Shown: positions 1-12,771 of the stretch, one piece after another | Position numbering within the stretch: position 1 is the stretch's first letter | Layout: the number at the start of each line of letters is the position of its first letter | Source: Bacillota bacterium | Lineage (GTDB): Bacteria > Bacillota > Clostridia > Christensenellales > SZUA-584 | DNA: 64,000 nucleotides | Reading direction: 5' to 3' | Assembly: GCA_023410475.1 (NCBI GenBank) | Contig: JAEYPS010000028.1 | Location: 62,001-126,000, forward strand | Notes under the pieces: model-generated | Seen by the model: only the letters and a program-made list of their open reading frames with translations | Told to the model about the DNA's origin: nothing | Database searches by the model: none | Program-made: the position numbers and the translations under genes

Positions 1-176
1 AAAGGATAGGCGTCGCCGCGCGGCTGTTTTCCTCTCTTGCCCAGGGCGGCGTCAACATACGCATGATAGATCAGGGCTCGAGCGAGATAAACATAATAGT
101 GGGCGTCGACCAGGCGGATTTTGAAAAGGCGATAACATCTATATACAACGAGTTTTGTGGCAGGGATGATAATTAA
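1..176 (+). CDS. aspartate kinase, C-terminal end (partial)
   Basis: The reading frame is open from the window edge and ends at TAA 174-176. The visible 57 residues end a monofunctional aspartate kinase: they contain the ACT-domain pattern GVAARLFSSLA, then NIRMIDQGSSEINIIVGV. This second ACT repeat binds the feedback amino acid (usually lysine or threonine) in the enzyme that opens the aspartate family pathway. The catalytic domain lies outside the window. The stop codon overlaps the ATG of the next gene by one base, so the two are probably translated together. Confidence 0.85.
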   Translation, partial: RIGVAARLFSSLAQGGVNIRMIDQGSSEINIIVGVDQADFEKAITSIYNEFCGRDDN

Positions 177-1159
177 TGGTATTAACGGCACTGCAGACGG
201 TCATTACTATTTTCGTCATGATAAGCGCCGGCATGTTCATATCGTGGAGAAAATGGGTAACGTCGGATAGCGCGAGGCTCTTCCCAAAGATAATCATCAA
301 CATCGCGCTGCCGGCCATGATAATCTATTTTTTTTCAGAGCATCTTGAGAGGCGGCAGCTGTTTGAATCATGGCTGCCGCTTGTTATAGTATTCGCGATA
401 GCGCCCGTTTCGTTTATACTGGGCAAACTCGTAGCCTCGATATTCCGCGTGCCTAAAGAGAGGCGCGGCGTGTTCGCGGTAATGTTTCCTTTTTCAAACT
501 CCATGTTCATAGGGCTTCCGGTTGCGTACGCGCTGTTCGCCGAGCCGGGCATACCGTTCGCTATGTTTTATTATCTATCAAACACTGCGTTTTTCTGGAC
601 GCTCGGCTACTATTCTATACGAAGAGACGCGGATATATTATCTGGACAGCAAAGCAGCATCTCTTTCATTGAGATTCTGAAAAAAGTAGCGAACCCGCCG
701 ACGATAACCCTTTTGGCAATGTTCGCCGTCGTGCTGTCGGATATAGAGCTGCCTTCGATAATAGTGGATACCGCGCGGTATCTTAACGGGCTGACGACGC
801 CTTTGTCGCTTTTGTTTATGGGCTGTCTCATATACGGCATGGGAAAGACGTGCGTAAAGTTTGAAAAAGGGCTCATACCCGTGATGCTGGGCAGGTTCCT
901 GCTTGCGCCCGGGCTGATGTTCGCTGCGTGTACAGCCGTAATCATATTGTTTGCGGATAACTTCCCCGCGCTCGACCTTACGCTTATGAGGAGCGTTTTC
1001 ACAGTGCAGGCAGGGCTGCCCGTTATGACGCAGACGTCTATAATCGCAAGCCACTGCGGCGCCGATGCCGAGTACGCCACGAAGAGCTTCTTTTGGACGA
1101 CGCTCGTTTCGCTGGCGACAATACCTTTGTATATGCTGCTGTTTGAAAGCATAGCGTGA
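176..1159 (+). CDS. AEC family transporter (auxin efflux carrier-like permease)
   Basis: This 327-residue integral membrane protein has about ten hydrophobic segments in two groups separated by a short polar stretch near residues 145-165, the layout of the AEC family. Conserved-looking features are the polar NIALPAMI segment near residue 40, FPFSNSMFIGLPV near residue 104, and a C-terminal half with PTITLLAM and TPLSLLFMG. AEC members in bacteria move organic acids or amino-acid-like compounds by secondary transport; the substrate here cannot be read from sequence. The start ATG overlaps the stop of the aspartate kinase gene (ATGG/TAATG), so it may belong to that operon. A bidirectional hairpin follows. 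Confidence 0.85.
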   Translation: MVLTALQTVITIFVMISAGMFISWRKWVTSDSARLFPKIIINIALPAMIIYFFSEHLERRQLFESWLPLVIVFAIAPVSFILGKLVASIFRVPKERRGVFAVMFPFSNSMFIGLPVAYALFAEPGIPFAMFYYLSNTAFFWTLGYYSIRRDADILSGQQSSISFIEILKKVANPPTITLLAMFAVVLSDIELPSIIVDTARYLNGLTTPLSLLFMGCLIYGMGKTCVKFEKGLIPVMLGRFLLAPGLMFAACTAVIILFADNFPALDLTLMRSVFTVQAGLPVMTQTSIIASHCGADAEYATKSFFWTTLVSLATIPLYMLLFESIA

Positions 1160-1162
1160 AAT

Positions 1163-1198
1163 AAAAAACGGCTCCCTGCTAGGAAGCCGAATTTTTTT
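1163..1198. terminator. bidirectional rho-independent terminator
   Basis: A GC-rich hairpin (CGGCTCCC...GGAAGCCG, 1169-1189) has an A run on its left and a T run (1192-1198) on its right. It therefore serves both the AEC permease on the plus strand and the convergent LysM-CAP gene on the minus strand. Confidence 0.75.
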
Positions 1199-1241
1199 GA
1201 GACTGTCATATTGATTTATTATTGCGCGTTTGCCGCAGAGG

Positions 1242-2018
1242 CTAATACGGCTTTATAAACAGCTGCGTCCAGTAAAGCGTTCCGTTCGAGGCTTTTGCGA
1301 CGCCGACGCCTATCTGCGTATACGTTGCCGACAGTATGTTTGCCCTGTGGCCGGCGGAGTTCATCCAGCTGTTCATGACTTCCTGCGCGTTTCTCTGTCC
1401 GTACGCTATGTTCTCTCCCCCGTTGCTGAACCTGATGCCGAAGCTCTCCATCATTTTAAACGGCGAACCGTAAGTGGGAGACGTGTGCGAGAAATACCGC
1501 TTGTCTATCATGTCCTGGCTCTTGAAGCGGGCGCACCTTGCGACTTCGCTGTTATATGTCAGCGTACCGAGGCCTCTTGCCGCCCTCTCTTTATTCACAA
1601 GCTGGAACACCTGCTGCTCGTAGCTCGCGAGCGTGTTCGTGTCGGGGATCATAATGATCTGACCGACATAGATCCTTGATATATCGGTGATGTTTGGGTT
1701 GGCTTTTCTAAGCTCGGTCACGGATATCTGGAACCTGCTCGCTATTCCGTAAAACGTATCGCCCCTCTGTACCGTGTATCTGACGAACTTCGTCGCCGGT
1801 ATAGTTATCTTCTGCCCCACGTAGATAATGGACGGGTTTTTTATTGCCGGGTTTGCCGCGAGTATGTCGGCAACCGTTAAGTTATTCCAAGCCGCTATCT
1901 TTGAAAGCGTGTCTCCCGCCCTTACGGTATAGGTAGTCCCCTGCGCAAAGCAGACGGTCGTTAACAGCATGCAAAGCACAATAACAAGCAGCGTTGTTCT
2001 TTTGACTATTCTTTTCAT
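1242..2018 (-). CDS. secreted LysM-LysM-CAP domain protein (YkwD/SafA-like)
   Basis: A 258-residue exported protein. It starts with a signal peptide (basic MKRIVKR, hydrophobic core to about residue 24, FAQG). Two LysM peptidoglycan-binding repeats follow at about 29-73 and 79-125, both with the YTV-x-x-GDT start and a YVGQ-I-x-IP end. The C-terminal half (about 133-258) is a CAP/SCP domain with VNKERAARGL, the YFSHTSP motif, GENIAYG and the HRANIL segment. Such proteins sit in the cell wall or spore coat; their enzymatic role is generally unknown. The ATG is preceded by an SD only after a small hairpin (see the separate entry). The gene converges on the AEC permease gene and is divergent from a GntR regulator gene. 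Confidence 0.9.
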   Translation of the reverse strand: MKRIVKRTTLLVIVLCMLLTTVCFAQGTTYTVRAGDTLSKIAAWNNLTVADILAANPAIKNPSIIYVGQKITIPATKFVRYTVQRGDTFYGIASRFQISVTELRKANPNITDISRIYVGQIIMIPDTNTLASYEQQVFQLVNKERAARGLGTLTYNSEVARCARFKSQDMIDKRYFSHTSPTYGSPFKMMESFGIRFSNGGENIAYGQRNAQEVMNSWMNSAGHRANILSATYTQIGVGVAKASNGTLYWTQLFIKPY

Positions 2019-2026
2019 AATAATGC

Positions 2027-2053
2027 CAGAAAATTGTTCTTTTCTGCTCCTTT
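2027..2053 (-). promoter_or_regulatory. SD separated from the start codon by a small hairpin
   Basis: On the minus strand a strong SD (AAAGGAG, plus 2047-2053) is followed directly by a perfect 7-bp hairpin (CAGAAAA-N6-TTTTCTG, plus 2027-2046), then 8 nt and the ATG at 2018. No start codon lies closer to the SD in this frame. If the hairpin folds, the effective spacing drops from 28 to about 8 nt, so structure may control translation of the LysM-CAP protein. Confidence 0.45.
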
Positions 2054-2163
2054 CGATATTTTGATACGAATATTTTGCGTATTTTTAAATATTTTATTTA
2101 CAAAAAAGACACCGCCTGTTAAAGTCGGTATATAACAGATATATACAACAAAGGGCTATTGTT

Positions 2164-2868
2164 ATGAACGACCGTGTGCCTACTTATTTTAAATTAAAAA
2201 AGAAAATATTGAAGGACATTGAAACGCGCGCGCTTGTACCGGGAGATGTTCTTCCCTCCGAGAGGGCTCTCGCCGTGCAGCACGGTCTTTCAAGGATGAC
2301 GGTAAGGCAGGCGCTGACTGACCTCGTGACGGCGGGCATATTATACCGCGAGCAGGGGCGGGGCACGTTCGTGTCCGCGAGAAAGATGCAGCAGCGAAAC
2401 ATTTCGAGCTTTTCGGAGACGGTGCGCGAAATGGGATTCGCGCCCAGCACGAAGGTGATAGAGTTTGCGGTGATAACGCCTCCCGACGATATAGCGGCAA
2501 AGCTGATGGTAAAGGATACGGAGGTGTTCAGAGGGCTGCGCGTACGGCTAGCCGACACAGTTCCCGTCGCGGTGGAAGAGGTGTTCATACCGTTCCATAT
2601 CTGTCCCGGGCTTGAAAAGGACGACCTGCAAAACTCACTTTACAGCATTATAAACGAAACGTTCGGCCACCGCGTGGGAAGCGCGGACTGCTCGGTGTCC
2701 ACGCAGCACCCGACGGCCAAGCAGCAGGAACAGCTGGGTATCTCGAGGAACACGCCGGTGCTTCGTATAGACAGCCTTTACTATTCCGTAAGCGGCATAA
2801 CGCTTTATTATGAGCGGGCCATATACCGCGCAGATATGTACGAGGTCAATTTCAGGATAACGACATAG
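2164..2868 (+). CDS. GntR family transcriptional regulator, HutC/UTRA type
   Basis: This 234-residue protein begins with a GntR winged-helix DNA-binding domain (about 5-72, with GLSRMTVRQALTDLVTAGIL and the wing EQGRGTFVS). A UTRA ligand-binding domain follows (about 95-230). UTRA members sense sugars, sugar phosphates or other small metabolites and usually repress a nearby catabolic or transport operon. Here there is no obvious target next door: upstream and divergent is the LysM-CAP gene, downstream is the convergent alaS. It may act elsewhere. ATG 2164 is used. Confidence 0.9.
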   Translation: MNDRVPTYFKLKKKILKDIETRALVPGDVLPSERALAVQHGLSRMTVRQALTDLVTAGILYREQGRGTFVSARKMQQRNISSFSETVREMGFAPSTKVIEFAVITPPDDIAAKLMVKDTEVFRGLRVRLADTVPVAVEEVFIPFHICPGLEKDDLQNSLYSIINETFGHRVGSADCSVSTQHPTAKQQEQLGISRNTPVLRIDSLYYSVSGITLYYERAIYRADMYEVNFRITT

Positions 2869-2896
2869 CCGGCAACGGATAAAAAGACGCAAAAAA

Positions 2897-2924
2897 ACAT
2901 GGTTGGTCAGCCAGCCATGTTTTT
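2897..2924. terminator. bidirectional terminator between the GntR gene and alaS
   Basis: A 10-bp hairpin with a TCAG loop (ACATGGTTGG / CCAGCCATGT, one G-U pair) is flanked by A7 on the left and T5 on the right, serving both convergent genes. Confidence 0.8.
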
Positions 2925-2951
2925 AATATAGTCCAATTACTTAAGTCTGCT

Positions 2952-4745
2952 CTAATTATCGTGAAGTACGGCCTTTATGCGGCGCACTCCCGCGCTGCTT
3001 GACTGCTCTTTTTGTATTTCAAACCGTCCAAGATCGCCTGTGCTGGCCGCGTGCGGGCCTCCGCAGATCTCTTTTGAAAAGCCTGCCATAGAGTATACCT
3101 TTACGATGTTGCCGTATTTTGATTCAAAAAGGCCTATAGCACCTTGCTGCTTTGCGTCCTCAACGCCCATCTCTTCGCAGACGATGTCCGCGTTTGCTTC
3201 TATCGCTTCATTGACAAGCCGCTCAACCTCTTTTATTTCGTCGCCGCTCATCGGCCTTGGGAACGAGAAATCGAAACGCAGCCTCTCGGGGGTTATGTTG
3301 CTGCCCTTTTGCGCAACTTCGTCGCCGAGCACGCTGCGCAGAGCCGCGTGCATTAGGTGAGTAGCGGTGTGCAGCTTTGCCGTCGCTTCTCCCGTATCGG
3401 CAAGCCCTCCTTTAAAACGCTGCTCCGCGCCCGCGCCCGATACTTCCTGGTGTTTTTTGAACGCTTCCTCAAAGCCCTTTGTGTCTACCTCGAGGCCGTT
3501 CTCGTGAGCGAGCTCGAGCGTGAACTCCAGCGGAAAGCCGAACGTGTCGTAAAGATGGAACGCGTTTTGGCCGGGGATAACCTTGGATTCGAGCCGGCTT
3601 AAAAGCTTTTCGAATTCGCGAAGCCCCTGCTTTATCGTGCGCTGGAAGCGCTCTTCCTCAAGATTGAACTCTGCGATTATGCGCTGTTCGTTGCGCCCGA
3701 GCTCGGGGTAAGCTTCTTTATATTCGTTTATTACCACTTTGGCTATATGCTGAAGCGAAAGCTCGGGTATGCCAAGCCTCAGGGCGTATCTTACCGCGCG
3801 GCGGATAAGGCGGCGCAGCACGTAGCCCTGATCGACGTTGGAGGGCGTTACGCCCTTCTCGTCTCCGAGTATGAACGTCGCGCAGCGCACATGGTCGGCG
3901 ATTATCCTGAACGCCTTCGTGGTCTCAAAATCGTCGCCGTAGTTTTTGCTCGACAGCTCTGCTATCTTGGCCAGTATGCCGCTGAACATATCCGTCTCGT
4001 AAACGGACGATTTGCCCTGCATTATCGTTATCGTTCTGTCGAGCCCCATCCCGGTGTCGACGTTCTTCTGCGAAAGAGGCACATATGCGCCGTCCGCCGT
4101 CTTGTTGTACTGCATGAACACGTCGTTCCAAATCTCAAGGTACTTACCGCACGAGCATGCCGGGCTGCAGCTGTCCGAACACTTTGGCAGCCCCATGTCT
4201 ATGAACATCTCGGTATCGGGTCCGCAAGGGCCTGTAATACCCGCCGGCCCCCACCAGTTGTGCTGTTTGTCAAGGAAGAATATATGGCTCTCGTCTACGC
4301 CGAGGCTCTTCCAGATATCCGCAGACTCTGTGTCCTTGGGCGCGTCGTCGTCGCCCGCGAAGCAGGTAAAATAGAGTTTGTCTTTGTCTATGCCCAGCCA
4401 CTTTTCAGACGTTAAAAACTCAAAGCTCCACTCTATTGCTTCCTTTTTGAAATAGTCGCCGAGAGACCAGTTTCCCAGCATCTCAAAGAACGTAAGATGC
4501 GACGAGTCGCCCACCGAATCTATGTCTCCCGTGCGGACGCACTTTTGCACGTCGGTAAGGCGCTTTCCCTCGGGGTGCTTTGCGCCGAGCAGATACGGCA
4601 CGAGAGGGTGCATGCCAGCCGTCGTAAAGAGCACCGTCGGGTCGTTCTCGGGTATGAGAGAGGCCGATGGTATTACCGCGTGGCCTTTCGATTTAAAAAA
4701 ATCAAGATACATCTGCCGCAATTGCGAACTTGTAAGCTGCTTCAA
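2952..4745 (-). CDS. alaS: alanine--tRNA ligase, short form without C-Ala domain
   Basis: This 597-residue class II synthetase charges tRNA-Ala. The catalytic domain spans about residues 1-245 (FTTAGMHPLVPYLLG, HLTFFEMLGNWSLGDYF, motif 3 GMGLDRT), followed by the tRNA-recognition helical domain. An editing domain carries the zinc ligands H459xxxH463 and C561xxxH565. Full-length bacterial AlaRS is about 870 residues; here the chain ends just after the editing core, so the C-terminal oligomerisation/tRNA-elbow domain is missing, as in a known short-form subgroup in some Firmicutes and mollicutes. The start is TTG at 4745 with AAGGAGA upstream. The gene is divergent from rpoB. No T-box-like sequence is visible upstream. 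Confidence 0.93.
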   Translation of the reverse strand: MKQLTSSQLRQMYLDFFKSKGHAVIPSASLIPENDPTVLFTTAGMHPLVPYLLGAKHPEGKRLTDVQKCVRTGDIDSVGDSSHLTFFEMLGNWSLGDYFKKEAIEWSFEFLTSEKWLGIDKDKLYFTCFAGDDDAPKDTESADIWKSLGVDESHIFFLDKQHNWWGPAGITGPCGPDTEMFIDMGLPKCSDSCSPACSCGKYLEIWNDVFMQYNKTADGAYVPLSQKNVDTGMGLDRTITIMQGKSSVYETDMFSGILAKIAELSSKNYGDDFETTKAFRIIADHVRCATFILGDEKGVTPSNVDQGYVLRRLIRRAVRYALRLGIPELSLQHIAKVVINEYKEAYPELGRNEQRIIAEFNLEEERFQRTIKQGLREFEKLLSRLESKVIPGQNAFHLYDTFGFPLEFTLELAHENGLEVDTKGFEEAFKKHQEVSGAGAEQRFKGGLADTGEATAKLHTATHLMHAALRSVLGDEVAQKGSNITPERLRFDFSFPRPMSGDEIKEVERLVNEAIEANADIVCEEMGVEDAKQQGAIGLFESKYGNIVKVYSMAGFSKEICGGPHAASTGDLGRFEIQKEQSSSAGVRRIKAVLHDN

Positions 4746-4943
4746 TTTAGATTTCTCCTTGGTTTAATCTAAAAGATTATACATTATACGGGCAAAACAA
4801 GTCAATGAGGACAGGCGCTTATCAGTATATATATAAATGTTGCTTTTTCATGCTGACGCCGTTATCATAAAGTTCGCATACTTGTAGTTTTAATATCGGT
4901 TTGTAAATTCTTTAATAAAAATCAAACACATCAGTTTTTTGTG

Positions 4944-4972
4944 TTGACACTGGCAAATGATTGTAGTAGTAT
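4944..4972 (+). promoter_or_regulatory. sigma-A type promoter for rpoBC
   Basis: A perfect -35 TTGACA (4944-4949) and a -10 TAGTAT (4967-4972) are separated by 17 nt. Transcription would start near 4979, leaving a leader of about 165 nt before rpoB. Confidence 0.65.
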
Positions 4973-4984
4973 GTTATATTGCAT

Positions 4985-5146
4985 TAACGTGCACATAATA
5001 GGGGGACTATCTCTATGCCCGAAGGGTTTTTGGGCGCCGGTTCACTGACCCGGTATATTATTCCTGAACGTTGGGAATAATCAGCTAGTGCCTCTGTTGT
5101 ACATCTCGATCATTTTTTATCATTACAGGAGTGTGGTTTTAAGTAT
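4985..5146 (+). promoter_or_regulatory. structured 5' leader of rpoB
   Basis: The alaS-rpoB gap of 401 nt holds the promoter and then a leader that can fold into several hairpins: GCCC/GGGC at 5017-5035, a CCGG/CCGG pair at 5037-5053, and a perfect 8-bp hairpin ATTATTCC/GGAATAAT at 5057-5081. No T run follows, so a simple terminator is unlikely. The nearest SD-like site (AGGAG, 5127-5131) is 15 nt from the rpoB ATG. The part nearest alaS (4746-4940) is AT-rich and shows no recognisable feature. Confidence 0.35.
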
Positions 5147-9067
<3,921 letters not shown>

Positions 9068-9147
9068 TATGGTCCCCGAAAACGCAAAGCTTTTTTGGGC
9101 ATAAGTTACGATTTTGAATTTTGAGCATATGAGAGGAGAGGAATTAT

Positions 9148-12100
9148 TTGTTCGAATTAGGCAATTTTGATTCCATTCAGATTGGGCTCGCGTCTCCCGA
9201 TAAGATAAGAAAATGGTCGAGAGGCGAGGTCAAGAAACCAGAGACTATAAATTACCGCACGCTTAAGCCCGAAAAGGACGGCTTGTTCTGCGAAAGGATA
9301 TTCGGGCCTACGAAAGACTGGGAGTGCCACTGCGGACGCTACAAGCGCGTGAGATACAAGGGCATAATCTGCGACAAGTGCGGCGTTGAGGTAACGCGAG
9401 CTAAAGTTCGGCGCGAAAGGATGGGGCACATAGAGCTTGCCGCGCCGGTATCGCACATATGGTATTTTAAAGGCATACCTTCGAGGATGGGCCTGCTGCT
9501 CGACATGTCTCCCCGCGACCTTGAGAAGGTGCTTTATTTTGCGTCGTTCGTAGTTACCGACCCGAAAACGACTCCGCTTGAATACAAACAGCTTTTAAAC
9601 GACAAGGAGCTTCGCGAGTGCCAGGAGAAATACGGCGACGACTCTTTCGTCGCTAAAATGGGCGCCGAAGGCATAAAGGACCTTTTAAAGCAGATAGATC
9701 TCGACAAGACGTCGAGGGAGCTTAAAAAAGAGCTTGGCAGCTGCACCGGCCAAAAGCGCGTGCGCGCCATTAAGAGGCTCGAAGTTATTGAAGCATTCAG
9801 GCAGTCGGGCAACAAGCCCGAGTGGATAATACTCGACTGCATACCCATAATTCCGCCTGAGCTGCGGCCCATGGTGCAGCTCGACGGCGGCAGGTTCGCG
9901 ACAAGCGACTTAAACGACCTGTACCGCCGCGTAATAAACAGGAACAACCGCTTGAACCGCCTGCTCGCGCTGCGCGCTCCCGACATAATCGTCAGGAACG
10001 AGAAGCGCATGCTGCAGGAGGCCGTTGACGCGCTTATAGACAACGGCAGGAGAGGCCGCCCCGTAACAGGCCCCGGCAACCGTCCGTTAAAATCGTTATC
10101 CGACATGCTGCGCGGCAAGCAGGGAAGGTTCCGTCAGAACCTTCTCGGAAAGCGCGTTGACTATTCGGGCAGAAGCGTTATCGTCGTCGGCCCTGACCTT
10201 AAGATGTATCAGTGCGGGCTGCCAAAAGAGATGGCGTTGGAGCTGTTTAAGCCTTTTGTTATGAAAAAGCTCGTAGAAGACGGGCTGGCGCACAACATAA
10301 AGAGCGCAAAGCGCATGGTAGAAAGGGTAAGGCCTGAGGTCTGGGGCGTGCTCGAGCACGTCATCAAAGACCACCCGGTTCTCCTTAACCGCGCCCCCAC
10401 GCTTCACCGACTCGGCATACAGGCGTTCGAGCCGGTATTGGTTGAGGGCAAGGCTTTGAAGCTGCATCCTCTCGTGTGTACCGCTTACAACGCGGACTTT
10501 GACGGAGACCAGATGGCCGTGCACGTTCCTCTTTCGGTGGAGGCGCAGGCCGAGTGCCGTTTCCTTATGCTGGCCGCGAATAACATATTAAAGCCCCAGG
10601 ACGGAAAGCCCGTAGTCAGCCCGACGCAGGACATGGTAATAGGCAGCTATTACCTGACAATTGATCGCGAAGGCGCGAAAGGCGAAGGCAGCTGGTTCTC
10701 AAGCCCCGAGGAGGCCGTGATAGCCTACCAGACGGGAGAGGTCGACCTTCAGGCGATGGTGAACGTCAAGTTCTCAAAAGTTATTGACGGCAAAGAACAC
10801 ACCGTGATGATCAAGACTACGCCGGGAAGGATAATCTTCAACGAGGCCGTTCCTCAGGATCTCGGGTTCGTGGACAGGACAGATCCCGATAACGCGATGA
10901 AGCTTGAGGTAGATTTCCTCGTAGGCAAACGTCAGCTTGGAAAGATAGTCGATTACTGCTACCGCAAATACGGCGAGACACGGACGTCCGCGGTGCTTGA
11001 CGATATAAAGCACCTCGGGTTCCACTATTCTACGCTGGGCGCAATCACCATAAGCGTCAGTGACATAGTTATACCCGAGAAGAAGGCGGACTATCTCTTG
11101 AAAGCCGAGGAAAAGGTAGTAGAGATCGAAAAGAAGTTCAAGAGAGGCTTTCTTACAAATAAAGAGAGAAAAGAGAACGTCATAAAGGTGTGGGCAGACA
11201 CGACAAATTCCGTGACCGAAGCGCTGATGGACGGACTTTCTCCCTTTAACCCGGTGTTCATGATGGCTAACTCGGGCGCGAGGGGATCGACAAACCAGAT
11301 AAGACAGCTTGCGGGAATGCGCGGACTCATGGCAGACCCGTCGGGCGAGATAATAGAGATACCCATAAGGGCTAATTTCCGCGAAGGGCTGACCGTTCTT
11401 GAGTTCTTCATCTCGACGCACGGCGCGAGAAAAGGACTTGCCGATACGGCGCTTCGTACAGCGGACTCGGGATACCTGACAAGGCGCCTTGTGGACGTCA
11501 GCCAGGACGTTATAGTACGTGAGAACGACTGCCTTAAGGAAGGCGACCCGGTACGCGGAGTCTGGGTAGAGGACATTGTAAACGGAAAAGAGATTATTGA
11601 GCCTTTTATCGACAGAGTAGGCGGAAGGTACGCCGCGGCGGATATCGTTGACCCTGAGACGAAAGAGACTATAGTCCGTTCGAACGAGTATATAACATAT
11701 GAGCACTGCCGCCGAATCGAAAAGTCGGGCATAAAGGGAGCTTACATACGCTCGATACTTACGTGCAAGACGAGGCACGGAGTTTGCGCGAAGTGCTACG
11801 GGGCGGATATGTCGTCCGGAAAGCTTGTCAGCATAGGCGAGGCGGTGGGAATCATCGCAGCGCAGTCTATAGGCGAGCCGGGAACGCAGCTCACGATGAG
11901 AACGTTCCACACGGGCGGCGTCGCGGGAGAGGACATCACCCACGGCCTCCCGCGCGTAGAGGAGCTTTTTGAGGCGAGAAAGCCCAAAGGCCTCGCCGTC
12001 ATCACAGAGATCGCGGGCAAGGTTTCACTGAGCGACAACAAGAAGAAGCTCGAGGTCACCGTAACAAGCGAAGACGGGCAGGCCGAAGTCTACGCGATAC

Positions 12101-12750
12101 CGTTCGGCTCAAGGCTAAAGGTCAAGGAAGGCGACGTCATAGAGGCGGGCGACGAGCTTACCGAAGGCTCGACGAACCCGAACGACATACTTAAGATAAA
12201 GGGCGCTAAGGGCGTTCAGGCGTATCTTCTAAAAGAGGTGCAGATGGTTTACCGTCTGCAGGGTGTTGAGATATCCGATAAGCACATAGAGGTCATAATC
12301 CGCCAGATGCTCAAGAAGTGCAAGATAGAGGAGGCGGGCGATACGGATCTGCTGCCCGGCTCGCTGGTAGACATACATTACTTCGACGCGGAGAACGAGA
12401 GGGCTCTCTCACAGGGCAAAAAGCCGGCTACGGCCAAGCGCGTGCTGCTTGGGATCACCAAGGCCTCGCTCGCGACCGACTCGTTCCTTTCGGCGGCCTC
12501 GTTCCAGGAGACTACGAGGGTGCTTACCGAGGCGGCTATAAAGGGCAAGACCGACCCGCTTTTGGGGCTCAAGGAAAACGTCATAATAGGAAAGCTGATA
12601 CCCGCGGGCACAGGCATGAAGCGCTATAAGAACATAGACGTTATAAAGAACATACTCAATGATGATATGCCCATGCCGGACAGGAAGGCGATTGCCGTAG
12701 AGACGGAAGCGGATTACGAGGAACTGATGGACGCCGGCATGGAGCTATGA
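9148..12750 (+). CDS. rpoC: DNA-directed RNA polymerase beta' subunit
   Basis: A 1200-residue beta' subunit. It starts at TTG 9148, with AGGAGAGG about 10 nt upstream. The N-terminal zinc site is visible (CHCGRYKRVRYKG...CDKCG near residues 60-80). The catalytic Mg-binding loop NADFDGDQMAVH lies near residues 448-459. The second zinc site (CKTRHGVCAKC) is near 872-886. The bridge-helix/trigger-loop region (GEPGTQLTMRTFHTGGVA) sits about residues 910-930. Length and order are normal for Firmicutes. It is co-transcribed with rpoB and, 21 nt downstream, a Cys-rich membrane protein gene. Confidence 0.98.
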   Translation: MFELGNFDSIQIGLASPDKIRKWSRGEVKKPETINYRTLKPEKDGLFCERIFGPTKDWECHCGRYKRVRYKGIICDKCGVEVTRAKVRRERMGHIELAAPVSHIWYFKGIPSRMGLLLDMSPRDLEKVLYFASFVVTDPKTTPLEYKQLLNDKELRECQEKYGDDSFVAKMGAEGIKDLLKQIDLDKTSRELKKELGSCTGQKRVRAIKRLEVIEAFRQSGNKPEWIILDCIPIIPPELRPMVQLDGGRFATSDLNDLYRRVINRNNRLNRLLALRAPDIIVRNEKRMLQEAVDALIDNGRRGRPVTGPGNRPLKSLSDMLRGKQGRFRQNLLGKRVDYSGRSVIVVGPDLKMYQCGLPKEMALELFKPFVMKKLVEDGLAHNIKSAKRMVERVRPEVWGVLEHVIKDHPVLLNRAPTLHRLGIQAFEPVLVEGKALKLHPLVCTAYNADFDGDQMAVHVPLSVEAQAECRFLMLAANNILKPQDGKPVVSPTQDMVIGSYYLTIDREGAKGEGSWFSSPEEAVIAYQTGEVDLQAMVNVKFSKVIDGKEHTVMIKTTPGRIIFNEAVPQDLGFVDRTDPDNAMKLEVDFLVGKRQLGKIVDYCYRKYGETRTSAVLDDIKHLGFHYSTLGAITISVSDIVIPEKKADYLLKAEEKVVEIEKKFKRGFLTNKERKENVIKVWADTTNSVTEALMDGLSPFNPVFMMANSGARGSTNQIRQLAGMRGLMADPSGEIIEIPIRANFREGLTVLEFFISTHGARKGLADTALRTADSGYLTRRLVDVSQDVIVRENDCLKEGDPVRGVWVEDIVNGKEIIEPFIDRVGGRYAAADIVDPETKETIVRSNEYITYEHCRRIEKSGIKGAYIRSILTCKTRHGVCAKCYGADMSSGKLVSIGEAVGIIAAQSIGEPGTQLTMRTFHTGGVAGEDITHGLPRVEELFEARKPKGLAVITEIAGKVSLSDNKKKLEVTVTSEDGQAEVYAIPFGSRLKVKEGDVIEAGDELTEGSTNPNDILKIKGAKGVQAYLLKEVQMVYRLQGVEISDKHIEVIIRQMLKKCKIEEAGDTDLLPGSLVDIHYFDAENERALSQGKKPATAKRVLLGITKASLATDSFLSAASFQETTRVLTEAAIKGKTDPLLGLKENVIIGKLIPAGTGMKRYKNIDVIKNILNDDMPMPDRKAIAVETEADYEELMDAGMEL

Positions 12751-12771
12751 TATTAAACAGGGGTTGAAGAC

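Noticed and set aside
4746..5146. T-box riboswitch upstream of alaS
   Set aside because: No match to the conserved T-box sequence or a suitable terminator on the minus strand.
10774..11943. 389-codon minus-strand frame opposite rpoC
   Set aside because: Shadow frame of rpoC with no domain pattern.
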